Shown here in pieces: positions 49,240-58,567 of a stretch of 64,000 bases of DNA. The DNA comes from Brachybacterium faecium DSM 4810 (GTDB lineage Bacteria > Actinomycetota > Actinomycetes > Actinomycetales > Dermabacteraceae): the NCBI GenBank assembly GCA_000023405.1, contig CP001643.1:1550001-1614000 (forward strand), read 5' to 3'. Positions within the stretch are counted from its first letter, which is position 1. Each line of letters opens with the position of its first letter. The notes beneath the pieces were generated by a model that was given only the letters and a program-made list of their open reading frames with translations, did no database searches and had not been told where the DNA came from. Both the position numbers and the translations under genes were made by a program.

Positions 49240-49974
49240 TCAGAAGATGCTCCAGTTGAACGTCACCGGGATCACGTGGTCCGAGCCGCCGAGGGACATG
49301 ATCGGATCCAGCATGTACACGATGAAGAACAGCACGATCCACACCACGTCGACGAAGTGCCAGTAGTAGGACACGCAGATCGCGGAGACCTGCTCGTGCG
49401 AGGTGAAGGAGTCCGCGACGTAGGCGCGCAGCAGCACCATGAGGAACGCGATCAGACCGCCGATGACGTGCAGGCCGTGGAAGCCGGTCGACAGGTAGAA
49501 CACGGAGCTGAAGGGCGAGGACGACATCGTCACGCCGTGGTGGAACAGCTCGGTGTACTCGAAGGCCTGGCCCGAGACGAAGATCGCGCCGAGGATGAAG
49601 GTGAGCGTGTACCACTCGATCATCCCCCAGCCGGCGATGTTGAAGATCGAGCCCTCGCGGCGCTTGCGGGGCGGGAAGGGGTCGCCCCACGGGAACCTGC
49701 CCTCGGCCATGAACACACCGATCTGGCAGGTGACCGAGCTGAACACCAGGATCGAGGTGTTCAGCAGGGCGAAACCATGCGTGAAGTTGGCCTGACCGGC
49801 GCTGAAGGTGTCAGGAGCCATCGAACGCAGAGTGAAGTACATCGCGAACAGGCCGCCGAAGAACATCAGCTCGCTGGAGAGCCAGACGAGGGTGCCGATC
49901 TGCGTCGGGTTCGGGCGGCCGACCGCTGGGGCGGCAGCGGGCGAGGGGCGCTCAGTCAGGGTCGCAGTAGTCAC
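49240..49974 (-). CDS. ctaE: Cytochrome c oxidase subunit III
   Basis: A 244-residue oxidase subunit III with five or more membrane helices and the conserved WLSSELMFFGGLFAMYF, STGFHGLHVIGG and YYWHFVDVVWIVLF segments. It opens the ctaE-qcrC-qcrA-qcrB operon. The GTG is six bases after a CATAAT hexamer and lacks an RBS, so the operon mRNA is probably leaderless. The longer open frame upstream covers the promoter and is rejected. Confidence 0.95.
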   Translation of the reverse strand: MTTATLTERPSPAAAPAVGRPNPTQIGTLVWLSSELMFFGGLFAMYFTLRSMAPDTFSAGQANFTHGFALLNTSILVFSSVTCQIGVFMAEGRFPWGDPFPPRKRREGSIFNIAGWGMIEWYTLTFILGAIFVSGQAFEYTELFHHGVTMSSSPFSSVFYLSTGFHGLHVIGGLIAFLMVLLRAYVADSFTSHEQVSAICVSYYWHFVDVVWIVLFFIVYMLDPIMSLGGSDHVIPVTFNWSIF

Positions 49975-49980
49975 GTCACC

Positions 49981-49986
49981 ATTATG
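49981..49986 (-). promoter_or_regulatory. -10 box of leaderless ctaE-qcrCAB operon
   Basis: CATAAT (five of six bases of TATAAT) on the minus strand ends six bases before the ctaE GTG. Confidence 0.65.
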
Positions 49987-50210
49987 TCGTGTCGTCAGAT
50001 TCGGTGTGCCGGTACACGACGACCGGGCACATCGCGGGGCCTGCGCCCCGGGCGGACCGGGCCAGCATATCCCTCCTGACGTCGTGTCACGAACCCGGAC
50101 ACGCTCCGGGTCCGCCCGGCCCTGCGCCCCCGTGCGCGTCCGTGATCGTTCCGTGATCCGCACCGTGATCAGGTCGACTGTCGGCGGGGCGGGAATGCGA
50201 TGATCGGGGC

Positions 50211-51293
50211 ATGAGCGAGAACACCCCGACCTGGTCCCGGATCACCGCCCGCCTGGTGCGCGGGGAGGACCTGGAGCCGTCCGCGGCGGCGTGGGCGATG
50301 GACGAGGTCATGACCGGGGCGGCGAGCGCCGTGCAGCTGGCAGGGTTCCTCGTCGCGCTGCAGGCGAAGAAGGTCACCAGCGGTGAGCTCGAGGCGCTGG
50401 CCGATTCGATGATCGCGCACGCCCGCCCGGTCGACGCGCCGCGGCATGCGGTGGACATCGTCGGCACCGGCGGCGACCTCGCGCAGACGGTGAACATCTC
50501 GACCATGGCCTCGGTGGTGATCGCCTCGACCGGCCGCACCGTCGTCAAGCACGGCAACCGCTCCTCGACCTCGAAGTCCGGTTCCGCGGACGTCCTCGAG
50601 GCGCTCGGCGTGCGGCTGGACCTGCCGGTGGAGGCCTCGGAGGAGCTGGTCGCGCAGATCGGCATGACCTTCCTGTTCGCCCAGGTGTTCCACCCCTCGA
50701 TGAAGTACGCGGCCGAGGCGCGCAGGGGTCTGGGCATCCCCACGGTGATGAACGTGCTGGGGCCGATCACGAACCCGGCCCGTCCGCGGGCGAGCGCCGT
50801 CGGCGTCGCGGATCCGGTGATCGCGCCGACGGTCGCGGGGGTCTTCGCCTCCCGCGATGCGAGCGCTCTGGTGTTCCGGGGGCAGGACGGGCTGGACGAG
50901 CTGACGGTGAGCGCCCCGTCGGACGTCTGGGAGGTGCGCGGCGGGCAGGTGCGCGAGCACGTGCTGGATCCCGCGGCGCTGCTCGGCATCCCGCGCAGCG
51001 GGCACGATGCGCTGCGCGGCGGGACGGTCGAGGAGAACGCGCACGTGGCGCGGGAGCTCTACGCGGGGGAGCGGGTGGGGCGGATGGGCCCGATCCGGGA
51101 TGCGGTGCTGCTGAACGCCGCGGCCGGCGTCGTCGCCTTCGACGGGATCGGCGCTCCGGCGGCCGACGGGCTCGAGGAGCGCTTCACCGCGGCCTTCGAG
51201 GAGGTGGGCACCGCTCTGGACTCCGGCCGCCCGGCGGCGCTCATCGAACGCTGGGCCGCCGCCTCGCAGGAGGCGTATTTCCGCGGGAGCTGA
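50211..51293 (+). CDS. trpD: Anthranilate phosphoribosyltransferase
   Basis: A 360-residue enzyme transferring phosphoribose from PRPP to anthranilate in tryptophan synthesis. The PRPP loop DIVGTGGD, the NISTMASVVIA segment and KHGNRSSTSKSGSADVLEALG are diagnostic. It stands alone, away from other trp genes, as in mycobacteria. The ATG has no RBS but a GATGAT sequence ends six bases upstream, so a leaderless message is possible though the hexamer is weak. Confidence 0.95.
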   Translation: MSENTPTWSRITARLVRGEDLEPSAAAWAMDEVMTGAASAVQLAGFLVALQAKKVTSGELEALADSMIAHARPVDAPRHAVDIVGTGGDLAQTVNISTMASVVIASTGRTVVKHGNRSSTSKSGSADVLEALGVRLDLPVEASEELVAQIGMTFLFAQVFHPSMKYAAEARRGLGIPTVMNVLGPITNPARPRASAVGVADPVIAPTVAGVFASRDASALVFRGQDGLDELTVSAPSDVWEVRGGQVREHVLDPAALLGIPRSGHDALRGGTVEENAHVARELYAGERVGRMGPIRDAVLLNAAAGVVAFDGIGAPAADGLEERFTAAFEEVGTALDSGRPAALIERWAAASQEAYFRGS

Positions 51294-51320
51294 GGCGCTG
51301 AACGCCGGGGCCGCGAGTCC

Positions 51321-51602
51321 TCAGCCGTCGATGCCGAGATCGAAGGCGGCGTCGAGATCGCGCTTCGAGTACGTCTTGAACGCGATGTTCGTGGTGGTGT
51401 CCAGCACGCCCTCCACGCGGCTCAGCCCGCCGGCGATCACTCCGGCGAGATCCTCGTGCGCCCGCACGTTGACCACGGCGATGAGATCCACGTCCCCGGT
51501 GACCGAGTAGACCTGCTCGATGCCTGCGATGTCGACGATCTCCTGGGCGACCTCGGGGATGCGGTGGGGCTCGACGACGATCGAGACGATGGCGGTGATC
51601 AT
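51321..51602 (-). CDS. Stand-alone Lrp/AsnC ligand-binding (RAM) domain protein
   Basis: A 93-residue protein covering only the Lrp/AsnC effector domain (ITAIVSIVVEPHRIPEVAQEI, VYSVTGDVDLIAVVNVR, LDTTTNIAFKTYSK). The DNA-binding helix-turn-helix is missing and no frame upstream could supply it. AAGGAGA stands five bases before the ATG. Such orphan domains may bind amino acids or hetero-oligomerise with full Lrp proteins; placement beside trpD is suggestive only. Confidence 0.82.
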   Translation of the reverse strand: MITAIVSIVVEPHRIPEVAQEIVDIAGIEQVYSVTGDVDLIAVVNVRAHEDLAGVIAGGLSRVEGVLDTTTNIAFKTYSKRDLDAAFDLGIDG

Positions 51603-51668
51603 GGGTTCTCCTTCGACAGGGATCGGACGCGGCGGGGCGCCGGACCCGGCGGGGCTTCACCTCCGAGC

Positions 51669-53324
51669 CTATGCCTCTGCGGCGTCCGCGGTCGCCGCGA
51701 AGCGCTGCGCGAGATGCTCTGCGTCGAACCGGGCACGGGCCGGCACCTGCCAGGTCCCCTCGACCAGCACCGTGCGCACCCCCTCGGCCTCGAGCCATCC
51801 CAGCAGGATCTCCGCCTCCTGGTGGTACCCCTGGCACAGCGGTGCGGCCAGCTCCGCCTCGCCGAGACCGGTCATCGCGAGGGAGCGGGCGAAGGGCAGC
51901 GGGTCCTTGCCCGCGGCGACGAGGGTGGTGCCCGAGAAGCGGCCGTGCCGCACCGCCAGCAGCTCCCAGCCCCGCCCGCCGATCACGGCCTCCGTGCTGG
52001 GCCGCGCGGCGATGAGCAGCGGCACCTCGGCGAGGGCGCGCAGGCGGGAGGCTCGTCGGGCCGCGGTGAGGAAGGCGAGCGCGAGCCGACGCAGCTTCTC
52101 CGCCTCCTCGTAGCGGCCCGCGCCGACGTGGCTGCGCAGCCGCCCCGCGACATGATCGAGCACCTCGGTGGGATCCTCCGTCATCGCCCGGCGGATCCGC
52201 TCGCGGTGCCCGCCGCCGGGGAGGGCGCGGCCGGGGGAGTCGAGCGCCGCCCCGCGCCCCATCACCGCATCCGTGAGCAGGCCGCGCAGCGGCTCGGCAT
52301 CGTGCCGGGAGGAGAGCGGCCCGATCTGCGCGGAGCCGTCCTGCTCCGGCTTGGCCAGGCGAGCGGTGCGCAGCCCCTGCGTGCCGGGCCCCAGGCGCAG
52401 CCAGTGCGCCTTCTCGGGATGGAGTCCGTGCCGGTTCGACGGCGGTTTCTCCCGGCCGATGATCCGCAGCTCCCGGATGCTGGCCTCTGTGGCGGTGGCG
52501 CACTCGATGACGCGGACCGACTCGGCCCGCGGCAGCATGTCGAGCACCTTGCGCCGCGTCTCCGCCGCGGTGAAATAGGTGCGCACGCGGGAGCGCACGT
52601 TGCGTGAGGTGCCCACATAGAGCACCGCCCCCTGCGCGTCGAGGAACTGGTACACCCCGGGCACTGGGGGGACGTCCTCGGCCAGGTGCTTCTTGCGCAG
52701 CTGGACGGGCGAGGCCCGACGGTGCGCGGTGCCGAGGTCCTCGAGCGTGGAGGCGCCGCTCGGCCCGAGCCGCTCGATGATCGCGTGGAGCACGTCGACC
52801 GTCGCCCTCGCGTCGGAGAGGGCGCGGTGATCGGGCGTGATGCCGGCGCCGACGTGGCGGGCCAGGGTGGAGAGCCTGTGGTCGCGGACCTCGTCGCGGC
52901 GGAAGACGGTGCGGGCCAGGGCGAGGGTGTCGAGCACCCGGGGGCGCGGCCAGGTGATCTCGCAGGCCGCCGCCTGCGCGCTGAGGAAGCCGATGTCGAA
53001 CCGGGCGTTGTGGGCGACCAGCGCCGCGTCCCCGGCGAAGTCCAGGAACATCGGCAGCACCGTGCGGATCGACGGGGCCTCCGCGACGGCGGCGTCGGTG
53101 ATCCCCGTGAGCGAGGCGATGTAGGCGGGGATCGGCCGTTCCGGATCCACGAAGGTGCGGAACTCGCCGAGCACCTCGCCGCCGCGCACCTTCACCGCAC
53201 CGATCTCGGTGATCGCGTCGGCCGCCGGGTCGGTGCCGGTGGTCTCCAGATCCACCACCACGAGCGTCGCCTCCGCCAGCGGGGTGCCCAGATCATCGAA
53301 GCTCAGCTGGCGGCGTGCGGACAT
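51669..53324 (-). CDS. DnaQ-like exonuclease fused to GIY-YIG (UvrC-like) nuclease
   Basis: A 551-residue fusion. Residues 1-185 are a DEDDh exonuclease (VVDLETTGTDP, HNARFDIGFL, DHRALSDARAT). Residues about 215-300 form a GIY-YIG domain (PGVYQFLDAQGAVLYVGTSRNVRSR) with UvrC-like sequence, and the C-terminal 250 residues resemble the UvrC middle region without its RNase H catalytic domain. M. tuberculosis Rv2191 has the same layout by recollection. A role in DNA repair is likely. The ATG at 53324 is six bases after a TACCCT hexamer. Confidence 0.87.
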   Translation of the reverse strand: MSARRQLSFDDLGTPLAEATLVVVDLETTGTDPAADAITEIGAVKVRGGEVLGEFRTFVDPERPIPAYIASLTGITDAAVAEAPSIRTVLPMFLDFAGDAALVAHNARFDIGFLSAQAAACEITWPRPRVLDTLALARTVFRRDEVRDHRLSTLARHVGAGITPDHRALSDARATVDVLHAIIERLGPSGASTLEDLGTAHRRASPVQLRKKHLAEDVPPVPGVYQFLDAQGAVLYVGTSRNVRSRVRTYFTAAETRRKVLDMLPRAESVRVIECATATEASIRELRIIGREKPPSNRHGLHPEKAHWLRLGPGTQGLRTARLAKPEQDGSAQIGPLSSRHDAEPLRGLLTDAVMGRGAALDSPGRALPGGGHRERIRRAMTEDPTEVLDHVAGRLRSHVGAGRYEEAEKLRRLALAFLTAARRASRLRALAEVPLLIAARPSTEAVIGGRGWELLAVRHGRFSGTTLVAAGKDPLPFARSLAMTGLGEAELAAPLCQGYHQEAEILLGWLEAEGVRTVLVEGTWQVPARARFDAEHLAQRFAATADAAEA

Positions 53325-53330
53325 GCTCGA

Positions 53331-53336
53331 AGGGTA
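53331..53336 (-). promoter_or_regulatory. -10 box of leaderless exonuclease/GIY-YIG gene
   Basis: TACCCT on the minus strand ends six bases before the ATG at 53324. Confidence 0.6.
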
Positions 53337-53427
53337 CGACGCGACCCCGACGGTCGAGCGGGCGCGGGACGGGCCCGGCCGCTCGGCCGACGGGGTCGCG
53401 GGGAGACGGTGCGCTGTGCGCGGGGGC

Positions 53428-55236
53428 TCAGCCGGTCGGCTTCGATCCCGAGTAGATCTTCTCGATGACCGGAGCGAGGTCCTTGACGACGACATTGCGC
53501 TTGAGCTTCAGCGAGGGCGTGAGATAGCCGTTCTCCTCGGTGAAGTCCGAGTCGATCACCTCGAAGGCCCGGATGGACTCGGCGCGCGAGACGCTCTGGT
53601 TCGCGCTCTCCACGACCGTCTGCAGCTCCGTGCGGACCGCCTCGTTCTGCGCGGCCTCCGCGACGGTCATCTCGGGCAGGCCGTTGTTCTTCAGCCAGGT
53701 GCCGAGCATCTCGGCGTCCAGGGTGAGGATCGCGGCGACGAAGGGCTTCTGGTCGCCGATCACCACGCACTGGCTGACCAGCGGGTGGGAGCGCAGCTGG
53801 TCCTCGAGCTGGGCGGGGGAGACGTTCTTGCCGCCGGCGGTGACGATGACCTCCTTGCGGCGCCCGGTGATGGTGAGGTTCCCGTTCTCGTCCAGGGCGC
53901 CGAGGTCGCCGGTGCGGAACCAGCCGTCGCGCAGCGACTCGGCGGTCGCCTCCTCGTTGTTGTGATAGCCGGCGAAGACCATCACGCCCTTGACGAGGAT
54001 CTCGCCGTCCTCGTCGATCGCGACCGTCGAGCCCGGCAGCGGCGGCCCCACGGTGCCCGGCCGCACGTCCCAGGGCAGGTTCACGCTGATCGGGGCGGTG
54101 GTCTCCGTGAGCCCGTATCCCTCGAGGATCGTCACGCCGATGCCGCGGAAGAAGTGGGACAGCCGAGCGCCCAGCGGGGCCCCGCCGGAGACGGCCCACT
54201 GCACCTGGCCGCCCATCGCCCCGCGGAGCGTGCCGTAGACGAGCTTGTCGAACAGGGCGTGCTTCGCCTTGAGGGTGAGGGGGACCTTCCCGGCGGAGAG
54301 GGCGGTGGAGTAGTCGATCGCGGTCTTCGCCGCGGCGGTGAAGATCTTGCCCTTGCCGCCGGCGATCGCCTTGGCCTCGGCCCCGTTGTAGACCTTCTCG
54401 AAGACGCGCGGCACGGCCAGCAGGAAGGTAGGGCGGAACGCCGCGAGGTCGTCGAGCAGGTTCTTCGTGTCGGGGGTGAAGGCGGTGGTGACCGGCCAGG
54501 AGGCGGCCAGCACCGTGATCAGGCGGGCGAAGACGTGCGCCATCGGCAGGAACATCAGCAGGCGGGACCCGGGGGGCAGCACCTGGTCGCCCAGCAGGTT
54601 CAGGGCGCTGCGCGTGGTGTCCACGAAGTTCGCGTGGGTCAGCGCCGCCCCCTTCGGGCGCCCGGTGGTGCCGGAGGTGTAGATGATCGTGGCGACGTCG
54701 TCCATCCGGCGGGAGGTGCGGCGCGCCTCGAGATCCTCGTCGCCCACCTCCGCACCGAGCGCGGTGAGCTGCTCGAGGATGCCGTCCTCGAGCACGCCGA
54801 TGTGGGCGAGCTGCGGGAGGTCGCCGCGGACGGATTCCACGTCCTCCCGGTGCCGGGTCGACTCGACCAGCACGTACTTCGCCCCGGCATCGGAGGCGAT
54901 CCACTGGATCTGGCTGGGGGAGGAGGTCTCGTAGATCGGGACGCTGACGCCGCCGGCCCACCAGACGGCCCAGTCGGCGAGCGCCCACTCGTACCGGGTG
55001 CGGGACAGGATCGCGACCACGTCCCCGGAGTCGATCCCGGCGGCGATCAGGCCCTTCGCGACCCGCTTGACCTCCTCGATGAAGTCGGCGGTGCTGACGG
55101 GGGAGAAGCTGCCGTCGTCCTGGGCGATCTCGAAGATCGGGACCGACGGATTCGAACGGAGCCTGCCCAGCAGGAGATCCGTCGTGTTCTCATCGGGGCG
55201 GCTCTCATGCTGCGGCGGCGAGGTGAACTGCTTCAT
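53428..55236 (-). CDS. Long-chain acyl-CoA synthetase (AMP-binding, FadD15-like)
   Basis: A 602-residue ANL-superfamily enzyme activating fatty acids to acyl-CoA through acyl-AMP. The P-loop is IIYTSGTTGRPKGAALTH, A5 is LEGYGLTETTAPIS, A7 is GWFRTGDLGALDENG, A8 TGRRKEVIVTAGGKNVSP, and the C-terminal lysine is in SLKLKRN. AAGGAGA precedes the ATG by five bases. FadD15 (Rv2187) occupies a similar place in M. tuberculosis. Chain-length preference cannot be read. Confidence 0.92.
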   Translation of the reverse strand: MKQFTSPPQHESRPDENTTDLLLGRLRSNPSVPIFEIAQDDGSFSPVSTADFIEEVKRVAKGLIAAGIDSGDVVAILSRTRYEWALADWAVWWAGGVSVPIYETSSPSQIQWIASDAGAKYVLVESTRHREDVESVRGDLPQLAHIGVLEDGILEQLTALGAEVGDEDLEARRTSRRMDDVATIIYTSGTTGRPKGAALTHANFVDTTRSALNLLGDQVLPPGSRLLMFLPMAHVFARLITVLAASWPVTTAFTPDTKNLLDDLAAFRPTFLLAVPRVFEKVYNGAEAKAIAGGKGKIFTAAAKTAIDYSTALSAGKVPLTLKAKHALFDKLVYGTLRGAMGGQVQWAVSGGAPLGARLSHFFRGIGVTILEGYGLTETTAPISVNLPWDVRPGTVGPPLPGSTVAIDEDGEILVKGVMVFAGYHNNEEATAESLRDGWFRTGDLGALDENGNLTITGRRKEVIVTAGGKNVSPAQLEDQLRSHPLVSQCVVIGDQKPFVAAILTLDAEMLGTWLKNNGLPEMTVAEAAQNEAVRTELQTVVESANQSVSRAESIRAFEVIDSDFTEENGYLTPSLKLKRNVVVKDLAPVIEKIYSGSKPTG

Positions 55237-55334
55237 CGAATCTCCTTCGATCCGGGAAGGTGCGCGGCCCGGCGTACCGGGCTCCCGCCCGGAAGCGCTG
55301 GTGGGGTCCGTCCGATCCTACGGCAGAGGACGCC

Positions 55335-55340
55335 TACGAT
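55335..55340 (+). promoter_or_regulatory. -10 box of ROK kinase gene
   Basis: TACGAT lies 80 bases before the ATG; the leader ends in the AGGAG ribosome binding site. Confidence 0.4.
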
Positions 55341-55420
55341 GGACCACGACAAGCAGGTGGGCGAAAGCTCCCGCGTGCGCCGGGACCGGCCGCGCGACGA
55401 CAGGAACGGACAGGAGCGGC

Positions 55421-56356
55421 ATGCTCTCCATCGGAGTGGACATCGGCGGGACGAAGATCGCGGCGGGCGTGGTCGACGGGGATGGCGAGATCATTGCCGC
55501 CACCACGCGCAGCACCCCCGCCACCGATGCCGCGCTGATCGAGGCCGCGGTCGCCGACGCGGTGGCGGAGCTGCGCTCGGAGCACGCCGTCGTGGGCGTG
55601 GGCGTGGGCGCGGCCGGGTTCGTCGGGGCGGACAGGCGCACCGTGAACTTCGCCGCCAACCTCGCCTGGCGGCAGCATCCGCTGGCCGAGGAGATCGAGC
55701 GCCTCACCGGCCTGCCGGTCGTGATCGAGAACGACGCGAACGCGGCGGGCTGGGCCGAGTACCGCTTCGGCGCCGCGACCGGTGCGGCGCACATGCTCAT
55801 GGTCACCGTGGGCACGGGGCTGGGCGGTGCCCTCGTGATGGACGGCCGGCTGGTGCGCGGCAGCGCCGGCTTCGCCGGGGAGATCGCCCACATGACCGCC
55901 GTCCCGGACGGCCAGTGGTGCGGCTGCGGCCGCCGCGGCTGCCTCGAGCAGTACACGGCCGGCACCGCCCTGGTGCGCGCCGCCAAGCGGCGGGCGGCCA
56001 CCGGCGATCCGCTGCTGGGCCCGCTCATGCAGGCCGCCGGCGGTGCGAAGAAGGAGATCGACGGCCCGCTGATCACACGCCTGGCCCAGCAGGGCGATCC
56101 CGGTGCCCGCGAGCTGATCGCCGAGATCGGCAGCTGGTTGGGGATGGGCATGGCCTCGATCGCGACGCTGCTGGACCCGGAGGTCATCGTCGTCGGCGGC
56201 GGCGTCGCCGAGGCCGGTGACCTGCTGCTGGACCCCGCTCGCGAGGCCTACGCCAAGAACCTCACGGCCCGGGCGCACCGCCCTCTGGCCCCCTTCGTGC
56301 CGGCCCGCATGGGCAACCGCGCCGGCATCGTCGGCGCTGCGGACCTCGCCCGCTGA
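55421..56356 (+). CDS. ROK-family sugar kinase, probable glucokinase
   Basis: A 311-residue ROK kinase with the phosphate motif GVDIGGTKIAAG, catalytic region VVIENDANAAGWAE, and the zinc site WCGCGRRGCLEQY. ENDANAA and GEIAHM are those of the glucokinase subgroup, so phosphorylation of glucose by ATP is likely; other hexoses remain possible. AGGAG stands six bases before the ATG. The stop is 18 bases from a convergent gene. Confidence 0.88.
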   Translation: MLSIGVDIGGTKIAAGVVDGDGEIIAATTRSTPATDAALIEAAVADAVAELRSEHAVVGVGVGAAGFVGADRRTVNFAANLAWRQHPLAEEIERLTGLPVVIENDANAAGWAEYRFGAATGAAHMLMVTVGTGLGGALVMDGRLVRGSAGFAGEIAHMTAVPDGQWCGCGRRGCLEQYTAGTALVRAAKRRAATGDPLLGPLMQAAGGAKKEIDGPLITRLAQQGDPGARELIAEIGSWLGMGMASIATLLDPEVIVVGGGVAEAGDLLLDPAREAYAKNLTARAHRPLAPFVPARMGNRAGIVGAADLAR

Positions 56357-56374
56357 GCGACCGGGCGCCGGGGC

Positions 56375-56941
56375 TCACACCTCGGCGCCGTCGTCCCCGT
56401 CGTCCCGCCGGCGGCGCGGGGCCCGCAGCAGCAGCGCCACCATGCCGCCGAGCGCGGCGAGACCGCCCAGCCATCCGAGCACGCCCGGCAGCGTCGGGGT
56501 CAGCGCGACCACGAGCATCAGCACGAAGCCGCCGAGCAGCGCGGTCCACGCCCACATCGCCGCATCCGACGGCGTGGGCAGATCGGGATCGGGCTGCTCG
56601 AAGTCGCCGTAGAGCACCTCGTCGTCGTCCAGCTCCCGCGGCCCGGCCTGCCCGCGCGGGGACGCCGGAGGGACGGGCCCTCCGGCGGAGGGATGCGCGG
56701 CGCGGGAGCGGGCGATGGACTCCGGGCTCGGCGGCTCCGGCGGCGAGTCGGCGCTGAAGGACCACAGAGAGTCCCCCTCCGCCGCGGGCGAGGAGCCGTC
56801 CGAGGGCCGGGGGCGCTCCGGGGCCGCGGGCTCCCGCGGCGCCTCCCCGGGCCGCAGCTCGAGGCCCTCGCCCTCGAGCATGCGGGCGAACTCGGCGTCC
56901 ACGTCGCGCGGATCGGGCGACGGCTCGCGGTCCGTGCTCAT
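56375..56941 (-). CDS. Hypothetical membrane protein
   Basis: A 188-residue protein. Residues 1-120 are acidic and proline/serine-rich; two hydrophobic segments follow (AMWAWTALLGGFVLMLVVAL and LGWLGGLAALGGMVALLL), with a short basic then acidic tail. No family beyond actinobacterial conserved membrane protein is recognised. The ATG overlaps the esterase stop by four bases (ATGA), indicating one transcript. Confidence 0.68.
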   Translation of the reverse strand: MSTDREPSPDPRDVDAEFARMLEGEGLELRPGEAPREPAAPERPRPSDGSSPAAEGDSLWSFSADSPPEPPSPESIARSRAAHPSAGGPVPPASPRGQAGPRELDDDEVLYGDFEQPDPDLPTPSDAAMWAWTALLGGFVLMLVVALTPTLPGVLGWLGGLAALGGMVALLLRAPRRRRDDGDDGAEV

Positions 56942-57711
56942 CCGGACCTCCCCGGAGCCGGGACGTGCTCGTCGAGGAAGCGTGCGGAGGTCTCGAAGAG
57001 CAGCTCCGCGTCGTGGTCGAGGGTCGCCATATGGTGGCTGCGGTCCAGCGCCAGGCGCTCGACGGGGCCGCGCACCCCCGCGGCGACGATGTCGCTGTCG
57101 GTGGGCGGGACGGTGTGGTCGGTGCGCGAGGTGGCCAGCAGGAGCGGCACCTCCACCGCCCCCAGATCGCGCCGGGCGCGACGGAACAGGCGGCGCAGCT
57201 GATCGACGGCCCGCACCGGCAGCCGCTCGTAGGCCTCCTCCCGCACGCCCTCCTTCGCGATGTCCGAGCCGATCCCGGGCAGGGTGCGCAGCACCGGCGC
57301 GATCAGCCCCGCCACGTTCGCCGCGGCGGGCAGGGTCATCCCCGGGTTCACGGCGACGACGGCGGCGACCCGGCCCCGCAGCTGTGGATCCTCAGCCAGG
57401 GCGAGGGCGAGCGCACCGCCCATCGACAGGCCTCCCACGGCGATCTGCCCGTGCTCCGCGGCGAGTTCGAGCGCGGCCTCGCGCACGCATCCATACCAGT
57501 CCTGCCAGGAGCTCCCGGCGAGCTCCCGCTCGGTGGTGGCGTGGCCTGGCAGGAGCGGCAGCTCGACCGCCCAGCCGCGGGCGGCGTGATCCTCCGCCCA
57601 GGGACGCATCGACTGCGGCGACCCGGTGAAGCCGTGGCACAGGAGCAGTCCCCCGCGCGGGTTAGAGTGACCCCGCGCGCGCCAGGGGTGGGACAGTTCA
57701 CTGAAGGCCAT
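56938..57711 (-). CDS. Carboxylesterase/monoacylglycerol lipase-like alpha/beta hydrolase
   Basis: A 257-residue alpha/beta hydrolase resembling Est30-type carboxylesterases. LLLCHGFTGSPQSMRPWAE carries the oxyanion region, VGGLSMGGAL the nucleophile serine, TSRTDHTVP the aspartate and SHHMATLD the histidine. It is encoded back to back with an acyltransferase, so a role in lipid turnover is plausible. The ATG at 57711 was chosen because the protein aligns from there; GACGAT ends six bases upstream and may be a weak leaderless promoter. Confidence 0.85.
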   Translation of the reverse strand: MAFSELSHPWRARGHSNPRGGLLLCHGFTGSPQSMRPWAEDHAARGWAVELPLLPGHATTERELAGSSWQDWYGCVREAALELAAEHGQIAVGGLSMGGALALALAEDPQLRGRVAAVVAVNPGMTLPAAANVAGLIAPVLRTLPGIGSDIAKEGVREEAYERLPVRAVDQLRRLFRRARRDLGAVEVPLLLATSRTDHTVPPTDSDIVAAGVRGPVERLALDRSHHMATLDHDAELLFETSARFLDEHVPAPGRSG

Positions 57712-57787
57712 GGGTCCATCGTCGCATCCGCGCCCGCCAGGTTCATCCCCGACCGTGCTCGACCGAGCCCCGACCCAGGAGTCCTCC

Positions 57788-58522
57788 GTGCTGTACGAGA
57801 TCGCCAAGCCGTTCGTGATGGCGGTGGTGCGTGTGCTGTGGAACCCCACGATCAGCGGGAGCGAGCACATCCCCGAGCAGGGGCCGGTCATCCTCGCCTC
57901 GAACCATCAGGCGTACTCCGACACCGTCTTCCTGCCCGGGCAGGTGCGCCGCAGCGTGCACTTCCTGGGCAAGTCGGACATCTTCACGGGTCGCTCGCCG
58001 CTGCGGCGCGCGGCCGGGGCGGTCATGCGCGGACTGCACGTGATGCCGGTGGATCGCAGCGGCGGCAATGCCTCGCGCTCCGCGATCGAAGCAGGGCTGG
58101 CGATCCTCGAGCGCGGCGAGGTCCTGGGGATCTACCCCGAGGGGACACGCAGCCCCGACGGCAGGCTCCACCGCGGCAAGACCGGCGTGGCCCGCTTCGC
58201 GCTCGCCACCGGCGCCCCGGTCGTGCCGGTGGCGATGCGCGGCGCCTTCGAGGCGCAGCGCGGCCGGAAGTACTTCCCGCGGCGACGCCCCCGCATCCAC
58301 GCCGTCGTCGGCCCGCCGGTGGACGTCCGGGCGGTGGTCGCGGAACGGCAGGGAGCCGAGGAGGCCGTGGTGCTCCGAGCGGTGACCGCGGCGGTGATGG
58401 ACAGCATCCACGCGCTCTCCGGGCAGGAACGGGTGGACGAGTACGCGATCACCGTGAAGCAGCGGATGCGCGCCGAGGCCGGCTGCCCGCCGGCACCGCC
58501 GGAGCCGCGTTCGGCGGTGTGA
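57788..58522 (+). CDS. 1-acyl-sn-glycerol-3-phosphate acyltransferase (PlsC-like)
   Basis: A 244-residue PlsC-family acyltransferase for phospholipid synthesis. The catalytic HX4D is in ASNHQAYSD, the second block in DIFTGRSPLRR, and the substrate block in YPEGTRSPDGRLHRGK. A hydrophobic N-terminal segment (IAKPFVMAVVRVLW) may associate with the membrane. The GTG at 57788 follows AGGAG by six bases; an in-frame ATG at 57710 lies in the divergent promoter region. Confidence 0.88.
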   Translation: MLYEIAKPFVMAVVRVLWNPTISGSEHIPEQGPVILASNHQAYSDTVFLPGQVRRSVHFLGKSDIFTGRSPLRRAAGAVMRGLHVMPVDRSGGNASRSAIEAGLAILERGEVLGIYPEGTRSPDGRLHRGKTGVARFALATGAPVVPVAMRGAFEAQRGRKYFPRRRPRIHAVVGPPVDVRAVVAERQGAEEAVVLRAVTAAVMDSIHALSGQERVDEYAITVKQRMRAEAGCPPAPPEPRSAV

Positions 58523-58567
58523 GGACCGCCCCGTGGGATCGACGCTCCGCGGCGGCGGGGGACTGGC

